Shown: piece by piece, positions 1-6,172 of the stretch
Numbering within the stretch: position 1 is the first letter of the stretch
Layout of the letters: each line of letters starts with the position of its first letter
Source of the DNA: a virus
Reading direction: 5' to 3' (one strand)
DNA: 39,931 nucleotides
Virus record (IMG/VR): IMGVR_UViG_3300020202_000151
Span: 1 to 39,931 of that record
Notes under the pieces: model-generated
The model's database searches: none
The model's input: only the letters and a program-made list of their open reading frames with translations
Told to the model about the DNA's origin: nothing
Translations under genes and position numbers: made by a program

Positions 1-476
1 GTGAAGATGTCAGAAGCCGCCGTGGCGACAAGCGTAGCGGCCACCAGAGCCCGCTTGTTCGCCATCTTCAGGATGGTGTTGTAGGTATCGGCCAAGTTCT
101 CATTGACCGACCCATCCCTACGGACGGAAAACTTGCGCTCATGGGTGGAGCACAGCCCTTCCCCGGAGCCGATCACCTGCCCGCTCGGAATGTGCGTCAG
201 GATGCACTTGGACTTGACCGTGTAGTGCATCCCCTCGTACCGCTCCTGGGTATCGAAGGCCGGGGAGAGCCGGAAGAGGAGGCAGAGCTTCTCCGCGCCG
301 CTCTTGTAGAGGGACGGCTTCTTGCATCCGGGGATGACTCCGAAGTGCTCATCCTTCTTCATGACCGATCCCATGACATCCTGAATGAGCTTGACCTGGG
401 CGATGACATCGTTAGCTGTCATCGCCGTAGTCAGGAATCCGTTGGTTGCCTTCTGTACTGAAAGTTCCTGATTCAT
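1..476 (-). CDS. Conserved phage protein linked to recombination modules (C-terminus outside window)
   Basis: The start is ATG at 476, preceded by a good ribosome site (AAAGGAGA at 481-488), and the frame stays open to the window edge, so 158 residues are visible and the C-terminus is missing. The sequence has the features of a widespread prophage family: a VMKKDEHFGVIPG segment, then KPSLYKSGAEKLCLLFRL, a central THIPSG stretch, and near the end ANKRALVAATLVATAASDIF. From memory these proteins often sit beside single-strand annealing proteins and exonucleases; their biochemical role is not established. The start codon overlaps the stop of the upstream zinc-ribbon gene (ATGA), which implies translational coupling. 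Family recognition is by motif only. Confidence 0.8.
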   Translation of the reverse strand, partial: MNQELSVQKATNGFLTTAMTANDVIAQVKLIQDVMGSVMKKDEHFGVIPGCKKPSLYKSGAEKLCLLFRLSPAFDTQERYEGMHYTVKSKCILTHIPSGQVIGSGEGLCSTHERKFSVRRDGSVNENLADTYNTILKMANKRALVAATLVATAASDIF

Positions 477-658
477 TCCGATCTCCTTTCTACCTGTCCG
501 TCCTCACACATGGGGCAAGGATCGTTATTCACCCATGCGGTTCCCTCACATTGAGGGCAGCGGACGAGTTCCACTTCATCGGGCGGGTCTAGCCTGCGAT
601 CCTCGCAAGCCTTGAGCACTTTCATAAGCGCCCATGCAAGGCTGTCGGCGCTGTCCAT
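473..658 (-). CDS. Small zinc-ribbon protein
   Basis: This is a 61-residue protein with a strong ribosome site (AAAGGAGAT). A hydrophilic N-terminal helix of about 30 residues is followed by two CxxC pairs, RCPQC at 34-37 and PCPMC at 48-51, which would form a four-cysteine zinc ribbon. Its stop overlaps the start of the next gene by ATGA, so the two are translated together. The function is unknown. It is one of about twenty small cysteine-rich proteins encoded on this strand. Confidence 0.8.
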   Translation of the reverse strand: MDSADSLAWALMKVLKACEDRRLDPPDEVELVRCPQCEGTAWVNNDPCPMCEDGQVERRSE

Positions 659-690
659 GGTCTATCTCCTTTCAGAGTTGGGTTTTAAGT

Positions 691-798
691 TGGGGCCCCT
701 TGCGGGGCCCCCAGGAGAGAGTGGGGCGAGGAGTGGCTCCTCGCCATATTAGGGTCAAGGGAGTGGGGCCGGGGGGAGGGTGCATCCCCCCGGGCCCC
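691..798. repeat. Three tandem GC-rich hairpins downstream of the integrase
   Basis: Three separate inverted repeats fill the 163-bp gap between the integrase stop and the next gene. The first is GGGGCCCC/GGGGCCCC around a TTGC loop (692-711). The second is GGCGAGGAG/CTCCTCGCC around TGG (725-745, nine perfect pairs). The third is GGGGCCGGGGGGA/TCCCCCC-G-GGCCCC (765-798, one bulged G). None is followed by a U-run on either strand, so they are not standard intrinsic terminators. They may slow or process leftward transcripts leaving the integrase. Confidence 0.7.
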
Positions 799-821
799 GC
801 TATAGGGGAGGAAAGATCAGC

Positions 822-1697
822 TTAGATAGCCGGTGGGGTGGGGATCTTGAGCAGTTCCCGATGCACGTAGTAGTTTGTCACCGCAGAACTACCGTGTCCC
901 ATGACGGCCATCAAAGCCCGTTCAGGCATGACTCTCGCTGCATTGGTCCCGAAGTAATGCCGCAATGAGTACCACGTGATATGCGGTACTCCAGCCTTTC
1001 GGGATCTCCGCTTGAGATTCTTGGACATCGAATCCGTTCCTGCCGGGGCTTTTTCTTCCCACCAAAGCCATTTGCGCTCCAGCGCCCACCGTTTCCAGCG
1101 AGACACGATCTGCATGGCTACGCTGTTGAGCGGTATGCTGCGTTCCTCGTTGTCCTTCAGGGGATTCTCGGGTCTATTTCGCACGTGGAGCATCCTGGCT
1201 TGCAGGTCTATATCTCCCGTGTGAAGGTAGATGAGTTCCCCCAGCCTGAGCCCCGTATTCATGGCGAGCCTTACCAAGTCTGAATAGAACAGGTCTTCCT
1301 GCTTGGCAAGGTAGAAGAGAAGCTTCAGGATCTCGGAGTCGGAAGGCATCGGCTTTCTTGTCCGAAGCACCTTGAGGGGGCGAATCCATGAGCACGGGTT
1401 ATCCGCAACCATTTTTCTGCGGATAAGCCATGTGAAGATCGATTTGATTTGCCGAACGTGTCGATTGACGTTGGCTGGACTCGATCCTCTTGCCAGCATG
1501 GATTGGATGTAGGTCTCTACGGTTTCTTGCGTAATCTCGCGTAAGGGCATGGGTGTCTTTGGAAGGTGTTCCCCGAACATTCGGATGATCCCTTCCAGGT
1601 TACATCGGGTACCCGCCCTGTGGTACAACCGCGAGTGCAAGCGCCGATACAGCACAACCCCCTCCCCCCACGTCGTTACAACGTGGGTACTCGGCAT
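822..1697 (-). CDS. int: Tyrosine-family site-specific integrase
   Basis: This 291-residue recombinase should integrate and excise the phage at the adjacent attP. The N-terminal half (about 20-105) resembles a SAM-like core-binding domain. The catalytic half shows Arg151 (NTGLRLGEL), a candidate Lys181 (NPLKDNEERS), Arg246 and His247 in WYSLRHYF, Gly-His at 267-268 (MGHGSS), and the nucleophile most likely Tyr277 (NYYVH). The usual first His of the HxxR box is Tyr243, a tolerated but less common variant. The start ATG at 1697 has an excellent ribosome site (AAGGAGGG). The tRNA-derived attP core lies about 110 bp upstream of the start, so integration separates the gene from the upstream operon. 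Its own promoter was not identified. Confidence 0.95.
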   Translation of the reverse strand: MPSTHVVTTWGEGVVLYRRLHSRLYHRAGTRCNLEGIIRMFGEHLPKTPMPLREITQETVETYIQSMLARGSSPANVNRHVRQIKSIFTWLIRRKMVADNPCSWIRPLKVLRTRKPMPSDSEILKLLFYLAKQEDLFYSDLVRLAMNTGLRLGELIYLHTGDIDLQARMLHVRNRPENPLKDNEERSIPLNSVAMQIVSRWKRWALERKWLWWEEKAPAGTDSMSKNLKRRSRKAGVPHITWYSLRHYFGTNAARVMPERALMAVMGHGSSAVTNYYVHRELLKIPTPPAI

Positions 1698-1807
1698 CTA
1701 GAACCCTCCTTTCGTACCCGTAAGCACACAGTACTTATCGGGGTTGAGAACCGGAAAGTTTAGTGCCGTATCGGGTTCAGCCGTTCGAGCCGATGCCTTT
1801 ACTGCTT

Positions 1808-1854
1808 CCAGCTTGTCACGCTGGAGGTTGCGGGTTCGAGCCCCGTCACCCTCG
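1808..1854 (+). other. attP: attP core: 3' half of a tRNA-Asp(GTC)
   Basis: The sequence folds exactly as the 3' part of a tRNA. The anticodon stem is CCAGC/GCTGG (1808-1812, 1820-1824) around loop TTGTCAC, anticodon GTC. It is followed by the five-base variable region AGGTT, T-stem GCGGG/CCCGT around TTCGAGC (1830-1846), the seven-base acceptor strand CACCCTC (1847-1853) and discriminator G1854. No matching 5' acceptor (GAGGGTG) or D-arm precedes it, and no CCA follows. A half tRNA beside an integrase gene is the hallmark of an attachment site that restores the host tRNA after insertion. The exact core length cannot be set without attB. Confidence 0.85.
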
Positions 1855-1879
1855 TTACGAACGAGATGGGAGGTACGTG

Positions 1880-2095
1880 GTGAAGTGGTTGATGACGGTG
1901 GCGCTCGTTGCTCTTGGGGCTTGCAGCTCCCGCCCGTGTTCCGATGGAACCCGAACGAGCGGGTGGCTCTTTTCTCAGTCTACGAGCTATTACGGCTGCT
2001 CAAAGCCCTGCTGCGAGCCTGATGACACACGCGGATGCGGATGCACCAAGAGGTGTCCTTGCTGGGAGCAGCATTCGGCTAGAAGTGGGAAGTAA
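1880..2095 (+). CDS. Small cysteine-rich lipoprotein, candidate lysogeny (moron) gene
   Basis: Starting from GTG at 1880, with ribosome site GGGAGG at 1868-1873, the frame encodes 71 residues. It opens with a textbook lipoprotein signal: basic K2, a hydrophobic core, and lipobox LGAC with Cys15. The mature part has nine cysteines, including the acyl-acceptor Cys15 and a dense cluster C40, C44, C45, C53, C55, C59, C61, which suggests disulfides or metal binding in the envelope. It is the only plus-strand gene inside the leftward block and begins about 25 bp after the tRNA-Asp half. It is followed by a terminator-like hairpin. Such placement is typical of prophage-expressed genes altering the host envelope, for example superinfection exclusion, but the actual role is unknown. 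Confidence 0.65.
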   Translation: MKWLMTVALVALGACSSRPCSDGTRTSGWLFSQSTSYYGCSKPCCEPDDTRGCGCTKRCPCWEQHSARSGK

Positions 2096-2115
2096 CTCTC
2101 TTACTCTGCGTTCTC

Positions 2116-2168
2116 CCGGCCCCCTGGGTTTGCTTGCGAGGCTGGACCTGGGGGGCCGGTTCTGTTTT
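2116..2168 (+). terminator. Probable intrinsic terminator of the lipoprotein gene
   Basis: CCGGCCCCC (2116-2124) pairs with GGGGGCCGG (2151-2159), and the stem is followed by the T-rich TTCTGTTTT. It lies 20 bp after the lipoprotein stop on the same strand. Confidence 0.6.
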
Positions 2169-2186
2169 CCAAAGAACCGGCTACAG

Positions 2187-2216
2187 CTATCCTAGTCGGG
2201 CCGCAAGCCCGGATAG
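2187..2216. repeat. Bulged hairpin in convergent intergenic region
   Basis: CTATC (2187-2191) pairs with GATAG (2212-2216), and CGGGC (2197-2201) pairs with GCCCG (2207-2211) around loop CGCAA, leaving a five-base bulge (CTAGT). On the plus strand no U-run follows. It sits between the lipoprotein terminator and the interlocked repeats. Confidence 0.5.
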
Positions 2217-2224
2217 GTCATATC

Positions 2225-2338
2225 AAAAAAAGCGCCGTGATGTTCCCCGCGAGCACTCGGTATGCTGGTTGTGTGACGGCCAGAATACGGAAGGGCCCGG
2301 CGGGGAACATCGAGAAGCTTTACTTTCCTGGCCGTCAC
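2225..2338 (-). promoter_or_regulatory. Interlocked inverted repeats with U-run between XRE gene and integrase
   Basis: Two perfect inverted repeats are interleaved rather than nested. Repeat A is GATGTTCCCCGC (2239-2250) with its complement at 2300-2311 (12 bp). Repeat B is GTGACGGCCAG (2273-2283) with its complement at 2328-2338 (11 bp). The order is A, B, A', B', so a transcript could form a large pseudoknot or choose one stem. On the minus strand the last arm of A is followed after seven bases by seven U residues (2225-2231), giving a terminator-like end. It stands downstream of the XRE gene and upstream of attP and the integrase. Confidence 0.6.
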
Positions 2339-2369
2339 GGTATCGAACATATCACACGAAAATAGAATG

Positions 2370-2588
2370 TCAAGCCTGATTCATCTTTTCGTTGTCAAAT
2401 TTCTTGAAAGCTTCCAGTAGTTTTCTGATGGTCTTGACCTGCGGGACGCGCTTTCCTGCCTCGTAGGTTTTGATCGTCTCGAAAGACACCCCGGAGAGCC
2501 TGGACAGCTCGAGGACCGAGAGCAGTCGATCCTCCCTCATTTGCTTGATAATCTGTCCGCTGGGGAGGGTCATTTGTTCATTCGTCAT
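2370..2588 (-). CDS. XRE-family helix-turn-helix regulator
   Basis: This 72-residue protein is essentially one Cro/CI-type DNA-binding domain. It contains a helix with LSVLELSRLSGVS, the recognition helix FETIKTYEAG, then KRVPQVKTIRKLLEAF, the standard XRE layout. There is no dimerisation or cleavage domain, so it resembles Cro-like or antirepressor-controlled regulators rather than a full CI. It is the only clear DNA-binding regulator in the window and probably acts on phage promoters, perhaps at palindromes in 6747-6826. It lies in the leftward operon upstream of the integrase, separated from it by the interlocked repeats and attP. Whether it supports lysogeny or lytic growth cannot be told. 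Confidence 0.85.
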   Translation of the reverse strand: MTNEQMTLPSGQIIKQMREDRLLSVLELSRLSGVSFETIKTYEAGKRVPQVKTIRKLLEAFKKFDNEKMNQA

Positions 2589-2645
2589 AGCTCGAGTTCC
2601 TCTAGCACGTCAAGCATTGAAGTTCTCATCTAGTCAGATCAAATC

Positions 2646-2849
2646 TTATATGTCCCATCTACACCAAAGCTCTTGCGATCCATTCAGCATGGCGGATCTC
2701 ATCTTGTCGCCGCAATCCAGGCAGACAGAATCTCCAGCAACCCTAATCGTCCATCCTGAAGGGAGTCGAAAGACCTGATCTGTCCTAAGAAACGGCCTCT
2801 TGCACGTCGGGCAAATGAGGCACTCAATTGGCTTACGTTCGTTGCTCAT
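2646..2849 (-). CDS. Small zinc-ribbon protein
   Basis: This 67-residue protein has CLICPTC at 10-16 and VCLDC at 42-46, enough for a four-cysteine zinc ribbon with a 26-residue spacer (LPSGWTIRVAGD) that reads as beta strands. The ribosome site is weak. The ATG lies six bases after the stop of the upstream gene, so translation probably follows from it. No function is recognised. Confidence 0.7.
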   Translation of the reverse strand: MSNERKPIECLICPTCKRPFLRTDQVFRLPSGWTIRVAGDSVCLDCGDKMRSAMLNGSQELWCRWDI

Positions 2850-2855
2850 TTCAGT

Positions 2856-3038
2856 TCATCCGTGCTTTCTGACATACTCCGCATTCGCTTCCTCTTGCGT
2901 CACTTGCGGGTCATAGGTAAGGCACCCGGCACGGGAGCAGAGGTAGCGAGACTCGTAGACCGTTCTCGGCTCAGGCCACGGCGAGAACATCCGCTCCCCG
3001 CATTGCGGGCACAGCTTATTGCTTAATTCGTGGGCCAT
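2856..3038 (-). CDS. Small zinc-ribbon protein
   Basis: The 60 residues carry LCPQCGERM (C10, C13) and YLCSRAGC (C34, C39), a rubredoxin-like or zinc-ribbon arrangement with an aromatic spacer. The C-terminus is charged and helical. It is part of the tightly spaced leftward series. No specific family was recognised. Confidence 0.7.
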   Translation of the reverse strand: MAHELSNKLCPQCGERMFSPWPEPRTVYESRYLCSRAGCLTYDPQVTQEEANAEYVRKHG

Positions 3039-3047
3039 ATACTCGCC

Positions 3048-3179
3048 TCAATGATTCTTCTGGCAGTCCAGCTCTCCACAGTCTGGACATTCATCGCATG
3101 TCGGGCAAGTCAGAGCCGTTGAAGCCTTCGGCTTTCCGCAATCGCAATGGAACGCGTCGCGCTCGTCATCAGGGTTCAT
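3048..3179 (-). CDS. Very small cysteine-rich protein (43 aa)
   Basis: The start ATG at 3179 has a good ribosome site (AAGGAGAGG). The product has seven cysteines (12, 14, 25, 28, 31, 34, 39), with TCPTCDECPDCGE in the middle, so one zinc site with overlapping CxxC pairs is likely. It is acidic. Spacing to both neighbours is short, consistent with the operon. Function unknown. Confidence 0.65.
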   Translation of the reverse strand: MNPDDERDAFHCDCGKPKASTALTCPTCDECPDCGELDCQKNH

Positions 3180-3207
3180 GCGCCTCTCCTTAGTCTCAAT
3201 ACCTGAT

Positions 3208-3387
3208 CTATGACTTCAGGATCTCAGCCAGCTTATCGGCGGCTCTCCTGTACCCAGCCGCCTCGCCCAAGCTGAACTTGTAGGCTTCCCACGCCTCGCC
3301 CCTCAGCATCTTCCCGGCCATGCGGTTTGCCGCGCCCTCTTTGGCTCGTAGGCTACGCAGCAAAGCTTCCAGCTTCTTTCGCATCAT
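3208..3387 (-). CDS. Small helical protein, unknown function
   Basis: Starting at the ATG-ATG at 3387, the frame encodes 59 residues, rich in Arg, Lys, Ala and Glu, and predicted to be mostly helical (KKLEALLRSLRAKEG and GYRRAADKLAEILKS). It has no cysteine, unlike its neighbours. A TTG eight codons upstream is an alternative start. The gene follows the stop of the upstream frame at 3395 by only seven bases. Confidence 0.6.
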   Translation of the reverse strand: MMRKKLEALLRSLRAKEGAANRMAGKMLRGEAWEAYKFSLGEAAGYRRAADKLAEILKS

Positions 3388-3394
3388 GCTTGTT

Positions 3395-3616
3395 CTACGA
3401 AACGTTCCCAAACCCCATTCTCCGCTCCTCTTCGTTGGTGAGCCTTTGACGAACTAGAGCAACGGCTTCCGCTTTGGCGATGAGCGGGTCCAAGTCAAGC
3501 GAGACCTGATCCACTTCTGCGCTAACAGTGACCCCATTCCTTCGGCCAAACAGAACGATGACTGGATGGCCTAAGCGCAGTTGCGTCTCGGCCCAAAACT
3601 CTATGTCCTTGTCCAC
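3395..3616 (-). CDS. Small protein, unknown function
   Basis: The frame is open further upstream, but that part runs through the tRNA-like RNA. GTG at 3616 behind GAGG is therefore the best start, giving 73 residues. The sequence is acidic at the N-terminus, then has a beta-like stretch (GHPVIVLFGRRNGVTVSAEV) and a C-terminal helix. No family was recognised. A start inside the RNA would be odd. Confidence 0.5.
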   Translation of the reverse strand: MDKDIEFWAETQLRLGHPVIVLFGRRNGVTVSAEVDQVSLDLDPLIAKAEAVALVRQRLTNEEERRMGFGNVS

Positions 3617-3645
3617 CTTGTCCTCGACGTCAGAAAGAAGAAAAA

Positions 3646-3760
3646 GCCCCGGGCCGGATTTGAACCGGCACCTCCAGCGGGGAAAGCCGCTGGCGTACTT
3701 CCGTTGGGCGTTCGCTCGCGGTGGCGACCCGCCAGATACTTGCCCTATCACGACCGGAGC
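3646..3760 (-). ncRNA. tRNA-like RNA with canonical T-arm and acceptor but aberrant centre
   Basis: On the minus strand the 3' end has T-stem GCCGG/CCGGC around TTCAAAT (the GGTTCAAATCC consensus). It then has an acceptor strand CCGGGGC that pairs in all seven positions with GCTCCGG at the 5' end (one G-U). AGGT precedes the T-stem, preceded by a hairpin CCAGCGG/CCGCTGG, as after an anticodon arm. A U-run (TTTTTCTTCTTTC) follows directly and would end transcription. However, 60 bases separate the acceptor from that hairpin where about 19 are normal, and the hairpin loop (CTTTCC) is not a usable anticodon loop. It could be a tRNA mimic, a tRNA carrying an insertion, or a decayed gene. Confidence 0.6.
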
Positions 3761-3778
3761 ATTTCGTCATTTGGTACT

Positions 3779-4174
3779 TCAGCGACTCCCCAGGGCTTCG
3801 TCGCTCCACTTGAGATCCTCGCATCCAGGGAATCCATGAGCCATGTGCGCCCCGCAATGGTTCGGCTCCCGGATGCACCGAATACCGCCCGCGTTGAGAG
3901 AGGTGCATTTTAATGCCTCCTTGGCGACGGTCGGAGTGTCACAGCCATAGGTGCAACAACCGTTGCCAGAGTCGTACTTTGCGATTTCCTCCAACGCCTT
4001 CCGATGTGACTCTGCCTGTATTTCTAGTCTGTAAAGTTTCACGCGAAGTTCAATGCACTCATCCCAGTAATGCTTGCGCTCCTGCCATGCCGTTTCAGAT
4101 TCACAGATCGGGCAGGGCGCTTGGTTGCTTACTTGGCTCTGACCCCACGCCAGATGATTCGGGCACAAATTCAT
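3779..4174 (-). CDS. Cysteine/histidine-rich protein, paralogue of the 35755-36519 product
   Basis: The 131-residue product starts at ATG 4174 with ribosome site GGAGG. It has an N-terminal CPNH and CPICE pair, a short helical segment, then two blocks nearly identical to the larger protein encoded at 35755-36519: EEIAKYDSGNGCCTYGCDTP, and NAGGIRC followed by HCGAH and GFPGCE. The second block has the Cys-His spacing of a metal site. It lacks the long coiled coil and the roughly 25-residue cysteine insertion present in the paralogue. The DNA of the first block is also about 88% identical by eye between the two places, pointing to recent duplication or exchange. Function unknown. Confidence 0.75.
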   Translation of the reverse strand: MNLCPNHLAWGQSQVSNQAPCPICESETAWQERKHYWDECIELRVKLYRLEIQAESHRKALEEIAKYDSGNGCCTYGCDTPTVAKEALKCTSLNAGGIRCIREPNHCGAHMAHGFPGCEDLKWSDEALGSR

Positions 4175-4186
4175 CGAATCCTCCTT

Positions 4187-4315
4187 CTACGTACAGCTCT
4201 TGCCGGTCGCATGTCTACACCAGCAGAGCAGACAAAGATATGTGCAACACTTATCGGCAGCCCCCTTTTCGGGGTGGCCTGAGTTGCATCGGGAGCAAAA
4301 CCAGTCACGCCTCAT
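4187..4315 (-). CDS. Very small cysteine-rich protein (42 aa)
   Basis: ATG 4315 overlaps the end of the upstream gene by eleven bases. The 42 residues contain FCSRC, KCC, YLCLLCWCR and a final SCT, eight cysteines in all, plus two histidines, so zinc binding is likely. A longer frame from further upstream exists but overlaps the more convincing 4305-4457 gene. Confidence 0.5.
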   Translation of the reverse strand: MRRDWFCSRCNSGHPEKGAADKCCTYLCLLCWCRHATGKSCT

Positions 4316-4457
4316 CTTCGTCATCCCAGTATCCGCCCTTCGCATGACACGGGCAGTAACACGGCTGATGGTGTTGCGGCTCATCGGCCATCCTGGGGCG
4401 CTTCTGTTCGCACTCCCATTCGTCCGGATCGACGCAACCACAAGGGGGAGGGTGCAT
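4305..4457 (-). CDS. Very small Cys/His-rich acidic protein (50 aa)
   Basis: The start is ATG 4457, with GAGGG just upstream, inside the end of the preceding gene. The product begins MHPPPCGCVDPDEWEC, then has HHQPCYCPCHAKGG and ends in an acidic tail. Six cysteines and four histidines suggest a metal site. It overlaps the next gene by 11 bp. Confidence 0.55.
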   Translation of the reverse strand: MHPPPCGCVDPDEWECEQKRPRMADEPQHHQPCYCPCHAKGGYWDDEDEA

Positions 4458-4461
4458 TGCT

Positions 4462-5052
4462 CTAGCCCTCAATCGGCTTTAGAAGGTGAAGCTCGACCCG
4501 GAACGGATGGCCCCCGTCATAGCCGGATTCAAGCGTTGCGGTCTTCTTGTTGACCTTCAAAACCTTGAACGGGCGACCCATCCAATCCGCCATCTTTCCG
4601 GGGGACAGCTTGGCGCGGACTTCCGCGTCCTTGGCGTCGTGGGCCCGCTGGGCGTCACCAGCCACGCGGACATGTCGGAGACGGTCGGCCTTCTCGCGGA
4701 AGCTCTGGGCGACGTTCAGGCTCTCGTATGCCCGGTCATCCTGAGCGATGAGACGAGCCCGGAAAGGGATGTGTCCCGGCTGGGTGTTGAAGGCGATATC
4801 GCTACGGATGTCCTTGTGGCTGTTGAGGACTGCGGTAGCCCGCTCCTCGCGCTTCGACGCCCATTCCTCATAGCGGTCGGCCCGCCGATCTGCGGCTTCC
4901 TGGCGCAGCTCGCGGATGGCCTCGGGATCGGTCGGGGCGCAGGATACGCAGAAGATCCCGACCCGCTTTTCATAGATGGCCTGGGCCCCCTCGGGGATCT
5001 GTGCATTGCACTTCCGGCATTCCCCGGCGTACTTCACGGTGATGGGTCTCAT
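4462..5052 (-). CDS. DUF3560-like protein with N-terminal zinc ribbon
   Basis: The chosen start is ATG 5052, which has GGGAGGAAG, rather than an upstream ATG without a ribosome site; this gives 196 residues. Residues about 9-40 carry CRKC and CVSC, a zinc ribbon. The middle (DRRADRYEEWASKREERA, then PGHIPFRARLIAQDDRAYE) matches the look of DUF3560 domains common on plasmids and phages: an RADRLE helix, then a conserved loop and a second charged helix. The C-terminus (WMGRPFKVLKVNKKTATLE) is a short beta domain. DUF3560 has no agreed function. The call rests on pattern memory. Confidence 0.65.
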   Translation of the reverse strand: MRPITVKYAGECRKCNAQIPEGAQAIYEKRVGIFCVSCAPTDPEAIRELRQEAADRRADRYEEWASKREERATAVLNSHKDIRSDIAFNTQPGHIPFRARLIAQDDRAYESLNVAQSFREKADRLRHVRVAGDAQRAHDAKDAEVRAKLSPGKMADWMGRPFKVLKVNKKTATLESGYDGGHPFRVELHLLKPIEG

Positions 5053-5080
5053 ATCTTCCTCCCTAGTCCTTTCGAGTCTT

Positions 5081-5290
5081 CTACGAAATTGCCCCACCGA
5101 TTCTTTTGAGTACGGCTAGCGCATTGTCGATGTCCATCAGCAACTCGGTCATGGCCTCGGTTTCCTTGAGAAGGGTTGGGAAAGCGTTCGGGTCACACTC
5201 GAGCCCAACCATCTCGCTACCACGCGCCATCAGCGCATTGGAGGCGGCATCCCTTAGCGCCCTGGCCCGTTCAAGAAGCGGTGCGTCCAT
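5081..5290 (-). CDS. Small helical protein, unknown function
   Basis: ATG 5290 with GGAAGA gives 69 residues, mostly amphipathic helix (LLERARALRDAASNALMARG and KETEAMTELLMDIDNALAVL), with one cysteine. It resembles small phage helical bundles but no family is recognised. The upstream extension of the frame has poor codon character and overlaps the 5302-5475 gene. Confidence 0.6.
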   Translation of the reverse strand: MDAPLLERARALRDAASNALMARGSEMVGLECDPNAFPTLLKETEAMTELLMDIDNALAVLKRIGGAIS

Positions 5291-5301
5291 ATGTCTTCCG
5301 A

Positions 5302-5475
5302 TCAGTCCCCGAGCAAGTCCCGACCGCCCTCCATCGGGCATCCAGCGCCAGCATCCTCGGGCCGGTTGAGATCCCTCTGGCGGCCCTCTTCGCATTGCAC
5401 CTTTCCGCAGGTGATGTGGCCGTCGAGGGCGTAGTCCCCGCACATCGGGCATCGGGGCCAGTTCGTCGGGTACAT
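5302..5475 (-). CDS. Small zinc-ribbon protein (57 aa)
   Basis: ATG 5475 is preceded by GGGAAG. The sequence has RCPMCGDYAL (C9, C12) and HITCGKVQCEEG (C23, C28), a single zinc ribbon, then a disordered acidic tail. It ends 12 bp before the next start. Function unknown. Confidence 0.65.
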   Translation of the reverse strand: MYPTNWPRCPMCGDYALDGHITCGKVQCEEGRQRDLNRPEDAGAGCPMEGGRDLLGD

Positions 5476-5506
5476 GTAATCTTCCCTAGTCCTTTGTCCC
5501 ATCTGT

Positions 5507-5734
5507 CTAGTGGCGTTCCACCTTCAATCCGCAGTTGTAGCACTCCCCGTACTTCTGGACGGGGCCGTACTGATCCCGGCAACCGTCGATCTCCCCGAGA
5601 CACTCGTTGCAGATACGGGAGCCGTCGTCGCACGCGATAAACAGCTTGACGGTATACCCGAACCGGGACGGCTTCACGATTCTATGCCGGGGAGCCATTG
5701 ACCAACCACTCTTGACCGCGTGCAGGTAAGGCAT
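5507..5734 (-). CDS. Small zinc-binding protein (75 aa)
   Basis: ATG 5734 has an excellent GGAGGAA site. The N-terminal half is basic and beta-rich. The C-terminal half has ICNECLGEIDGC and YGECYNCGLK, two cysteine pairs for one zinc. The upstream extension of the frame overlaps the 5761-5976 gene and is rejected. Confidence 0.7.
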   Translation of the reverse strand: MPYLHAVKSGWSMAPRHRIVKPSRFGYTVKLFIACDDGSRICNECLGEIDGCRDQYGPVQKYGECYNCGLKVERH

Positions 5735-5760
5735 ATTTCCTCCGCAAAAGTTCCGAAGAG

Positions 5761-5976
5761 CTATCTCGAGTATTTCCGAATGAAGGCGCGGAGCGCGGCG
5801 GCATTCCCGGAAGGGGCCGCGCCATCCTGCTCCTCCTCGATCATGTCCAGTTCGTGCCGAGCGCACCAGACGAGATCCGCGACAGTTTTATGGGAAAGCG
5901 GGTCGAAGTTCCCAAAGGCACAGATCGGCAACTCCTTCTTAGCCTTGTCGAACTTCCGGCCTTCCACCACTTGCAC
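5761..5976 (-). CDS. First gene of the leftward operon, unknown function
   Basis: The start is GTG 5976 behind GGGAGG. The 71-residue product is mixed alpha/beta with VWCARHELDMIEEEQDG in the centre and a basic C-terminus. It is the first gene after the AT-rich control region, so it would be the first translated from a leftward promoter. Confidence 0.65.
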   Translation of the reverse strand: MQVVEGRKFDKAKKELPICAFGNFDPLSHKTVADLVWCARHELDMIEEEQDGAAPSGNAAALRAFIRKYSR

Positions 5977-6172
5977 AAATCCTCCCTATCAGTCATTCCA
6001 ACCGTCACACACCTATTAGACACCACAGAACACTAATAAGTTTTAATATTCGTAAAAATACTTCAAATAGTTGTAACTAGTATGAAATCAATGATTTAGA
6101 GGGGTAGGAAGATTTTTCCTATGCGGGTATCGAGCTAACCTACTGCGTCCTTCCACTATATTGGGGGATATT

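Noticed and set aside
1763-1879. N-terminal extension of the lipoprotein frame
   Set aside because: It reads through the tRNA half; the GTG at 1880 gives a clean lipoprotein signal with a ribosome site.
3646-3760. Canonical tRNA gene
   Set aside because: Acceptor and T-arm fit, but D-arm and anticodon arm do not; it is kept only as a tRNA-like RNA.
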